This document shows positions 58,526 to 64,000 of a DNA stretch of 64,000 bases, piece after piece. The stretch comes from Homoserinimonas aerilata (GTDB lineage Bacteria > Actinomycetota > Actinomycetes > Actinomycetales > Microbacteriaceae). Made by a program: the position numbers and the translations under genes. The notes below the pieces were generated by a model. It was not told the origin of the DNA. It saw nothing but the letters and a program-made list of their open reading frames with translations, and did not search any database. How positions within the stretch are numbered: position 1 is the first letter of the stretch; each line of letters starts with the position of its first letter. Where the stretch lies: NCBI RefSeq assembly GCF_006716125.1, contig NZ_VFOM01000004.1, positions 1 through 64,000 on the forward strand, given 5' to 3'.

Positions 58526-61039
58526 CTAGGAGGCGTCCGCGATGACCGCATCTGCGGCGGCTGTCGCAGCCTCGCCGGCCTCGAGGGCGTCACGACCCGG
58601 CTGGCGGCTCGTCGTGAACACGAACTCACCTTCGATGAAGTCCACGTGCACGTGGTCGCCACTGCCGAGCTCGCCCTGCAGGATGCGCTCGCTGAGGCGG
58701 TCCTCCACCTCGGACTGCATCGCCCTGCGCAGCGGGCGGGCGCCCAGCGACGGGTCGAAGCCGACCTTGATGAGCTGCTCCTTCGCGGGAACCGTCAGCT
58801 CGACGGTCATGTCGCGGTCGAGCATCCGCTCGCTCAGGCGCTTCGCGAACAGATCCACGATCTGCAGCAGCTCCTCCGGGTTCAGCTGCGGGAACACGAT
58901 CGTCTCGTCGACGCGGTTGAGGAACTCCGGCTTGAAGTTCTTCTTCAGCTCCTCGACGACCTTCGACTTCATGCCCTGGTAGTCCTGCGCGGCGTCGCCC
59001 TCGATCGTGAAGCCGACCGGGCCACCCGTGATGTCCTTCGTGCCCAGGTTGGTGGTCATGATGATCACGGTGTTCTTGAAGTCGACGACGCGACCCTGGC
59101 CATCCGTCAGGCGCCCCTCCTCCAGAATCTGGAGCAGCGAGTTGAAGATGTCCGGGTGGGCCTTCTCGATCTCATCGAACAGCACCACGGAGAACGGCTT
59201 GCGGCGCACCTTCTCGGTGAGCTGGCCGCCCTCCTCGAAGCCGACGAACCCGGGAGGGGCACCGAACAGCCGCGAGACGGTGTGCTTCTCGCCGTACTCG
59301 CTCATGTCGAGCGAGATGAGCGCGTTCTCGTCATCGAACAGGAACTCGGCGAGCGCCTTCGCCAGCTCCGTCTTACCGACACCCGTCGGCCCGGCGAAGA
59401 TGAACGAACCGGAGGGCCGCTTCGGGTCCTTCAGGCCGGCACGCGTGCGGCGGATCGTCTTGGCGAGAGCAGAGATGGCCTGCTCCTGACCGATGACTCG
59501 CTCGTGCAGGGCCTTCTCCATGAAGACGAGACGCGCGGTCTCCTCCTCGGTCAGCTTGAACACGGGGATGCCGGTCGCCGCAGCCAGAACCTCGGCGATG
59601 ATTCCCTCGTCGACGACACCGGTGGAGCCGGCCTCGCCACTCTTCCACTGCTTCTCGAGGCGCAGCCGCTCACCGAGCAGCTTCTTCTCCTCGTCGCGCA
59701 GACTGGCGGCCTTCTCGAAGTCCTGCTCCTCGATGGCGCCCTCCTTGCGGCTGCGAACATCCGCAATCCGGTCATCGAACTCACGCAACTCGGGCGGCGA
59801 CGACAGGATCGACAGGCGCAGGCGGGCGCCGGCCTCATCGATCAGGTCGATGGCCTTGTCAGGCAGGAAGCGATCCTGCACGTAGCGGTCGGCCAGGTTC
59901 GCGGCCGACACGAGCGCGCCATCCGTGATGGAGACCTTGTGGAACGACTCGTACTTGTCGCGCAGGCCCTTCAGGATGTTGATGGTGTGCGGCAGGTTCG
60001 GCTCCTCGACGCGCACCGGCTGGAAGCGACGCTCAAGGGCCGCATCCTTCTCGAAATGCTTGCGGTACTCGTCGAGCGTGGTCGCACCGATCGTCTGCAG
60101 CTCGCCGCGAGCAAGAAGCGGCTTCAGGATGCTCGCAGCATCGATCGCGCCCTCAGCGGCACCCGCACCCACCAGGGTGTGGATCTCGTCGATGAAGGTG
60201 ATGATGTCGCCGCGCGTGCGGATCTCCTTGGTGACCTTCTTGAGGCGCTCCTCGAAGTCACCACGGTAACGGCTGCCGGCGATGAGGCTGCCGAGGTCGA
60301 GCGTGTACAGCTGCTTGTCCTTCAGCGTCTCAGGCACGTCGCCGCGCACGATCGCCTGTGCGAGACCCTCGACGACGGCCGTCTTGCCGACGCCCGGCTC
60401 ACCGATCAGCACCGGGTTGTTCTTGGAACGGCGGGAGAGGATCTGCATGACCCGCTCCATCTCCTTCTCGCGCCCGATCACCGGGTCGAGCTTGCCGTCG
60501 CGGGCCGCCTGCGTGAGGTTGCGACCGAACTGGTCGAGAACCTGCGAACCACCCTGCGCGGCAGCCTGCTCGTTCGCGCCGACCGCGACCTGCTCCTTGC
60601 CCTGGTAGCCGGAGAGCAGCTGGATGACCTGCTGGCGCACCTTGTTCAGGTCTGCGCCCAGCTTCACCAGAACCTGCGCTGCGACACCCTCACCCTCGCG
60701 GATGAGGCCGAGCAGGATGTGCTCGGTGCCGATGTAGTTGTGGCCCAGCTGCAGCGCCTCGCGAAGCGACAGCTCGAGCACCTTCTTGGCACGCGGCGTG
60801 AACGGGATGTGGCCGGTCGGCTGCTGCTGACCCTGGCCGATGATGTCCTGCACCTGCTCGCGCACCGAATCGAGGGAGATGCCCAGCGACTCGAGCGCCT
60901 TCGCGGCGACACCCTCACCCTCATGGATCAGCCCGAGCAGGATGTGCTCTGTGCCGATGTAGTTGTGGTTGAGCATCTTGGCTTCTTCTTGCGCCAAGAC
61001 AACGACCCGGCGGGCTCGGTCGGTAAATCTCTCAAACAT
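58526..61039 (-). CDS. clpC: ATP-dependent Clp protease ATP-binding subunit ClpC
   Basis: AAA+ unfoldase that feeds ClpP. The 837-residue protein has N-terminal Clp repeats ([35 protein letters not shown] twice). D1 has Walker [20 protein letters not shown] (about residue 215), the UVR motif [21 protein letters not shown] about 420, and D2 has [19 protein letters not shown]. Arg fingers and sensor regions look intact. The upstream region carries a TTCGC-N5-GCG motif, possibly a ClgR box. Confidence 0.98.
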   Translation of the reverse strand: MFERFTDRARRVVVLAQEEAKMLNHNYIGTEHILLGLIHEGEGVAAKALESLGISLDSVREQVQDIIGQGQQQPTGHIPFTPRAKKVLELSLREALQLGHNYIGTEHILLGLIREGEGVAAQVLVKLGADLNKVRQQVIQLLSGYQGKEQVAVGANEQAAAQGGSQVLDQFGRNLTQAARDGKLDPVIGREKEMERVMQILSRRSKNNPVLIGEPGVGKTAVVEGLAQAIVRGDVPETLKDKQLYTLDLGSLIAGSRYRGDFEERLKKVTKEIRTRGDIITFIDEIHTLVGAGAAEGAIDAASILKPLLARGELQTIGATTLDEYRKHFEKDAALERRFQPVRVEEPNLPHTINILKGLRDKYESFHKVSITDGALVSAANLADRYVQDRFLPDKAIDLIDEAGARLRLSILSSPPELREFDDRIADVRSRKEGAIEEQDFEKAASLRDEEKKLLGERLRLEKQWKSGEAGSTGVVDEGIIAEVLAAATGIPVFKLTEEETARLVFMEKALHERVIGQEQAISALAKTIRRTRAGLKDPKRPSGSFIFAGPTGVGKTELAKALAEFLFDDENALISLDMSEYGEKHTVSRLFGAPPGFVGFEEGGQLTEKVRRKPFSVVLFDEIEKAHPDIFNSLLQILEEGRLTDGQGRVVDFKNTVIIMTTNLGTKDITGGPVGFTIEGDAAQDYQGMKSKVVEELKKNFKPEFLNRVDETIVFPQLNPEELLQIVDLFAKRLSERMLDRDMTVELTVPAKEQLIKVGFDPSLGARPLRRAMQSEVEDRLSERILQGELGSGDHVHVDFIEGEFVFTTSRQPGRDALEAGEAATAAADAVIADAS

Positions 61040-61118
61040 CTATAGCTCCTCAGGCATCGGGCGGATGTGATGCCGATACAAAGAGAGTAACGAGCCGACC
61101 CCGAAGATACTGCCCCTG

Positions 61119-61132
61119 TTCGCCGTGGGCGT
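61119..61132 (-). promoter_or_regulatory. Possible ClgR-type operator upstream of clpC
   Basis: gttcgccgtgggcg reads as TTCGC-N5-GCG, similar to the half-palindromic ClgR motif known for actinobacterial clp genes. It lies about 80 bp before the clpC ATG. Weak, motif-only. Confidence 0.35.
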
Positions 61133-61158
61133 TAAGGGTTACATGCTGCCCTGTCGGT

Positions 61159-61222
61159 GGCGGCTGTGCTTTGTCGCGGCGGCTGTGGAATGTTCCGCCG
61201 CCATCGCGACACAACGCAGCCG
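61159..61222. repeat. Palindrome with ggctgtgctttgtcgcg core (family D)
   Basis: Left gcggctgtgctttgtcgcgg (61161-61180) and right tcgcgacacaacgcagcc: imperfect stem. The core is shared with the perfect palindrome at 63684-63753. Confidence 0.75.
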
Positions 61223-61240
61223 TCAGCCCGGGTGGGTCGG

Positions 61241-62350
61241 CTACTCCGACTGCTCGGTCTGCTCCGGTGGCGTCCGCATGCACATGCCGGCCCCGCCGCC
61301 CTCGGGCAGCACCGTGCCCACATCGGCGAGCGCCGCCACGAGGGCGTGATCGTCCTTGCCTGCCTCGACAGCGCCGTTGCAGGCCCCTGTGAAGAAGCGG
61401 AACATCCGATGCCCTGTGGGGTCGTCTGCCGGGGGCGCGACCTGATACATGAACTCCAGGGGCGACACCGCAGCCGCGAGTGCCGCCGCGGCGACGACAT
61501 CCGGCCAGTCGGATGCTCGGTACTCCCTCTGGCCGATCATCACGGAGATCCCCTCCGGGTCCCAGGGAGCCCGCGTGGCCCATCCCATCATGAAGCCCGA
61601 GGGGTACACGTAGTCGGCGGGCGGGTTCTCGGGGAATCGACTCGGATCTCTGATCGGCACGACCTGTCGGATGTCATCCAGCAGCGTGACCACCTCGGCC
61701 GGCGGCAGCCCTCGGGCCATGAAACCCGAGACCATCCACATGCTGGAGGCCGTCGAGTCGTCCGAAACAGCGAGGAGCCTGTCGTAATTGGTGACGAACG
61801 CCGTCAGGAGAGCATCCGCCGCATCGCCCGAATGCGTGAACTCGCGGCTGTAGCCGGGCTCCTCTGCGGCATCCGTGAGCGTGACCGAGAGCCCCACGCC
61901 GAGCGAATCACCGGCAGCGCGCCAGTAGCCGATCTCGTCGGCGAGCTGCTCGCCACCTATCCCGAAGGCGCGCTGGCTCAGCGTCGCGCCGTTCGCGTCG
62001 GTGATCATGAACAGCCGCATCAGCGGCTCCAGGTCCTCGCCCGCGAAGGTCTCGTTCGCCAGCTCTGCCGCCGCCAACAGCTGCGGCACGGTCGCGTCGT
62101 CGTCGGCGACGACCGTGATGTCAGCCTCGCCACCGTTCGGCCCTGCGCCCAGGAAACGCCAGTTCGCCTCCTCGACGCCGTCGAGCGTGCGAATCTCCTC
62201 GACGACCGCAGTCAGCGCATCCTTCTTCGCGAAATCCTCCTGCACGAAACCCCACACCCGCTCGCCATCGCCGATCAGCGAGCAGCCGCTCAGCGAGACC
62301 ATGACGACCGCCGCGACCGCGAGCATCCGAATCGCCCTCATATCCCCCAT
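61241..62350 (-). CDS. Lipoprotein of unknown function
   Basis: A 369-residue lipoprotein. Signal peptide with lipobox VSLSGC (Cys23). The mature part has no motif I recognise: LTAVVEEIRTLDGVEEANWRF and EADITVVADDDATVPQLLAAAEL suggest alpha/beta repeats with RNP-like beta-alpha-beta order, and the C-terminus has FFTGACNGAVEAGKDDH. Start at ATG 62350; ATG 62341 is an alternative. A longer frame upstream runs into the divergent operator and is unlikely. Confidence 0.78.
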   Translation of the reverse strand: MGDMRAIRMLAVAAVVMVSLSGCSLIGDGERVWGFVQEDFAKKDALTAVVEEIRTLDGVEEANWRFLGAGPNGGEADITVVADDDATVPQLLAAAELANETFAGEDLEPLMRLFMITDANGATLSQRAFGIGGEQLADEIGYWRAAGDSLGVGLSVTLTDAAEEPGYSREFTHSGDAADALLTAFVTNYDRLLAVSDDSTASSMWMVSGFMARGLPPAEVVTLLDDIRQVVPIRDPSRFPENPPADYVYPSGFMMGWATRAPWDPEGISVMIGQREYRASDWPDVVAAAALAAAVSPLEFMYQVAPPADDPTGHRMFRFFTGACNGAVEAGKDDHALVAALADVGTVLPEGGGAGMCMRTPPEQTEQSE

Positions 62351-62442
62351 GGGGCGAACGCTACCAGCCGCACCGGCGCCGCAGAAGAACAGGGGTGTGA
62401 TGCGGATGCTCTTGCGCGGTTTATCGAGAGTCGTTATGTTAA

Positions 62443-62467
62443 CGATTGTCGTTGTTATCGACAATCG
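62443..62467. promoter_or_regulatory. AT-rich palindromic operator between divergent genes
   Basis: Perfect 9-bp arms CGATTGTCG and CGACAATCG, 7-base spacer, embedded in TATCGA-rich DNA that is AT-rich for this genome. Just upstream of the DUF2975/XRE pair, it is a likely binding site for the encoded XRE regulator. Confidence 0.7.
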
Positions 62468-62490
62468 ATATCTTTGGAAGGACTGATCAC

Positions 62491-63282
62491 ATGGCTGTCG
62501 GACCCTGGGCCATCATAATCGTCGCCCTCCTTGCCCTGAGCGTCGCCTTGCTGGTTCTGCTCGTGCGAATCAGTCGCCGCGGAATCGCCGAGGGCACGCC
62601 AGCGGGCCGCGACTCCCTCATCCTGTTCGCCATCACCTACTGGGGTGCAATCGCCTACGCGGCGCTCATGACAATCGTCGGCGTCATCACCATCGTCACA
62701 GCACTGAGCGGCGACGTCACCCTCGACGTGCCCGTCTCCGAGTTCTGGCCCGAACTCGACCCACGCTTCACAGTGCTCGACCAACCAGATGCGACAATCG
62801 TGGGCGGCGGTTTCACCACCGCAACACTGACGCTTGCAGGGCTCGACCTGCCCACGAGGCTGCTGCTCGGTCTGCAAGCGGCACTGTCAAGCGGAATGTT
62901 CGTCACCATCTCCCTCGCAATCGCCCGCATCGCGAAGGCAGTCGAGGGCCGGCGACCCTTCACCTCCGTGCTCCCAAAGGCCACGACCGCCGCCGCGATC
63001 GCCGTCGGCATCGGCGGGTTCGGCGCACAAATCGCCGGAGGAATCGCCTCATCGATGGCCAGCGAGCAGGCCCTCGGCATCCACGGCTGGTCCGCCGAAG
63101 GCGTCACAGACGCCGAAAGCCTCGAACTGGGGCTCCCCGAGCCAACCCTGCTGGTTCAGTTCGACTTCTGGCCCCTCCTCCTCTTCATCGTGCTCTCAGC
63201 GCTGGCTGCCATCTTTGCCTACGCGGAGCGCCTCCAGCGCGACACCGAACGACTCGAACGCGACACCGAGGGGCTCGTGTGA
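62491..63282 (+). CDS. DUF2975-like polytopic membrane protein
   Basis: A 263-residue protein with four hydrophobic segments (AIIIVALLALSVALLVLLV; the region around AYAALMTIVGVITIVTAL; TAAAIAVGIGGFGAQIAGGI; the region around WPLLLFIVLSALAAIFAYA). The layout, with an extracytoplasmic loop after helix 2 and a charged C-terminal tail (ERLQRDTERLERDTEGLV), matches DUF2975 proteins that pair with a small XRE regulator. Start at ATG 62491 with a GGAAGG site. Function unknown. Confidence 0.82.
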   Translation: MAVGPWAIIIVALLALSVALLVLLVRISRRGIAEGTPAGRDSLILFAITYWGAIAYAALMTIVGVITIVTALSGDVTLDVPVSEFWPELDPRFTVLDQPDATIVGGGFTTATLTLAGLDLPTRLLLGLQAALSSGMFVTISLAIARIAKAVEGRRPFTSVLPKATTAAAIAVGIGGFGAQIAGGIASSMASEQALGIHGWSAEGVTDAESLELGLPEPTLLVQFDFWPLLLFIVLSALAAIFAYAERLQRDTERLERDTEGLV

Positions 63283-63298
63283 TGGCGGGGAAGGCCCA

Positions 63299-63355
63299 CG
63301 AACTGCGGCAATGTGCGGGTTCCGGATGCGCGCACCCGCAATTCGCCGCAGTTCG
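63299..63355. repeat. Imperfect inverted repeat between the DUF2975 and XRE genes
   Basis: Arms cgaactgcggcaatgtgcgg (63299-63320) and its near complement (63334-63355), 18 of 22 paired, 13-base spacer, inside the two-gene unit. Confidence 0.7.
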
Positions 63356-63379
63356 CGGGGGATGTCAGGGGGAAAAGTC

Positions 63380-63595
63380 GTGAACGACGAGGAGACCGGC
63401 ATCCACTGTCGGCTGGACGAACTGCTCGAGGAGCGCGGGATGACGCTCACCCGGCTGAGTGAAATCGTCGGCGTCTCCATCGTAAACCTGTCGGTACTGA
63501 AGAACGACCGGGCCCGCGCCATCCGCTTCTCCACCCTCGTCGCCATCTGCGACGCCCTCGACTGCGAGGTCGGCGAGCTGCTCGTGCGCGGATGA
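63380..63595 (+). CDS. XRE-family HTH regulator (YozG-like)
   Basis: A 71-residue, single-domain Cro/C1-type regulator: GIHCRLDELLEERGMTLTRLSEIVGVSIVNLSVLKNDRARAIRFSTLVAICDALDCEVGELL in parts (helix-turn-helix LTRLSEIVGVSIVNLSVLK). Start at GTG 63380 with an AGGGGG site; the longer open frame to 62834 overlaps the DUF2975 gene. Such regulators regularly follow DUF2975 genes. It probably acts on the operator at 62443. Confidence 0.9.
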   Translation: MNDEETGIHCRLDELLEERGMTLTRLSEIVGVSIVNLSVLKNDRARAIRFSTLVAICDALDCEVGELLVRG

Positions 63596-63642
63596 CGGCA
63601 GCGGGCTATTGCCACGGCTGCAGTGGCGGCTGCGGTTTGTCG

Positions 63643-63687
63643 CGGCCCGGGTTGTGACGGCCCGGGTTGTGACGGCCCGGGTTGTGA
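63643..63687. repeat. 15-bp tandem repeat x3
   Basis: Three exact copies of cggcccgggttgtga, abutting the palindrome. Confidence 0.95.
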
Positions 63688-63753
63688 CGGCTGTGCTTTG
63701 TCGCGACGGCTGCGGAACGTTCTACAGCCGTCGCGACAAAGCACAGCCGTCAC
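63684..63753. repeat. Perfect 28-bp inverted repeat (family D)
   Basis: Arms 63684-63711 and 63726-63753, core gctgtgctttgtcgcgacgg, 14-base loop. Shares its core with 61159-61222. Confidence 0.95.
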
Positions 63754-63838
63754 GAGCTTGAGTGGGGCGGATGCGAGCGGGCGGTGCGCGCGGGCAGTGG
63801 GGAGGCGAAGACGGGGGCGGGCAGCCTAGGGTGAGAGC

Positions 63839-64000
63839 GTGAGCAACCTTGAGACGGAGCCCGCAGAGCGGGTGTGTGAGAGCGAGCCCGACGGCGACGG
63901 CCAGATCGATGTGCTCGAGCCGCGCGACGTGCCGCTGGGCGGCATCCGTGCCATGAATGTGCGCCGCACGCTCCCGCAGCGCGAGCGGTCCCTCATCGGG
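63839..64000 (+). CDS. Pirin family protein (3' end outside window)
   Basis: N-terminal 54 codons from GTG 63839. The motif PLGGIRAMNVRRTLPQRERS followed by LIG is the conserved start of the cupin domain of actinobacterial pirins (metal-binding bicupins; some act as quercetinases). The metal ligands lie beyond the window, so function cannot be checked. Confidence 0.85.
   Translation, partial: MSNLETEPAERVCESEPDGDGQIDVLEPRDVPLGGIRAMNVRRTLPQRERSLIG

Larger units (their letters stand above)
61040..61240. other. clpC upstream region and palindrome
   Basis: 201 bp between the clpC start and the end of the 61241 gene. It holds a possible ClgR-like site and the palindrome at 61159-61222. No gene seen. 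Confidence 0.6.
63596..63838. other. Spacer with tandem repeat and perfect palindrome
   Basis: 243 bp without a gene. It holds a 15-bp tandem repeat (63643-63687) and a 28-bp-arm palindrome (63684-63753); the rest is GC-rich promoter DNA for the pirin gene. Confidence 0.7.

Overview
The window is a high-GC, actinobacterial chromosome segment, most likely from the family Microbacteriaceae. This rests on GC-rich codon use, frequent GTG starts, monoderm-type lipoproteins, actinobacterial RpoB/RpoC, ClpC and EF-Tu, and short dispersed palindromes of the GGTTTCGAGAC...CTCAACCAGCGG type that I associate with that family. The genus cannot be named from sequence alone.

Layout. 1-8311 (minus strand) is the translation super-locus: rpsL-rpsG-fusA-tuf, a small Rv0909-like gene, then the S10 operon (rpsJ-rplC-rplD-rplW-rplB, cut by the window edge). 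A strong promoter lies at 8283-8311. 8331-9230 is a membrane protein with a long acidic Pro/Ala-rich N-terminus. 9489-21691 (minus) is a complete monoderm type IV pilus (T4P) locus in transcription order pilB, pilT, pilC, pilA, two minor pilins, a PilX-like minor pilin fused to a ricin-type lectin region, pilD, pilM, pilN, pilO. 22037-29476 (minus) is rpoC-rpoB with its own promoter and terminator. The pilus locus therefore splits the usual rpoBC / rpsL-rpsG-fusA-tuf neighbourhood.

29855-43806 is a mosaic of single genes: a spermidine-synthase-like protein, a lipoprotein sugar dehydrogenase, a TPR protein, a SprT-like metalloprotease, a ComB-like phosphatase, asparaginase, an SRPBCC protein, a DEAD-box helicase, a GNAT, a NUDIX protein, a MacA/MacB-type efflux operon with a small accessory membrane protein, and a surface nuclease. 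43902-49923 holds a putative non-haem iron oxygenase and an apparent operon encoding a NitT/TauT-type ABC importer (binding lipoprotein, two permeases, ATPase) followed by a thiamine-diphosphate enzyme. 50163-57020 holds YaeQ, a quinone oxidoreductase with a divergent TetR regulator and clear operators, a second MacB-like ABC pair, tRNA-Ser(CGA), an SGNH hydrolase and RadA. 57136-64000 holds an anchored protein, an N-acetylglutamate-synthase-like GNAT, clpC, a lipoprotein, a DUF2975/XRE pair with an AT-rich operator, and the start of a pirin gene.

The most interesting items are the pilus locus with a lectin-bearing, Glu5-less tip-type pilin, G-run direct repeats upstream of pilA, the ABC-importer/ThDP-enzyme operon, and an unusually rich set of intergenic palindromes (arms up to 28 bp) that form several sequence families.
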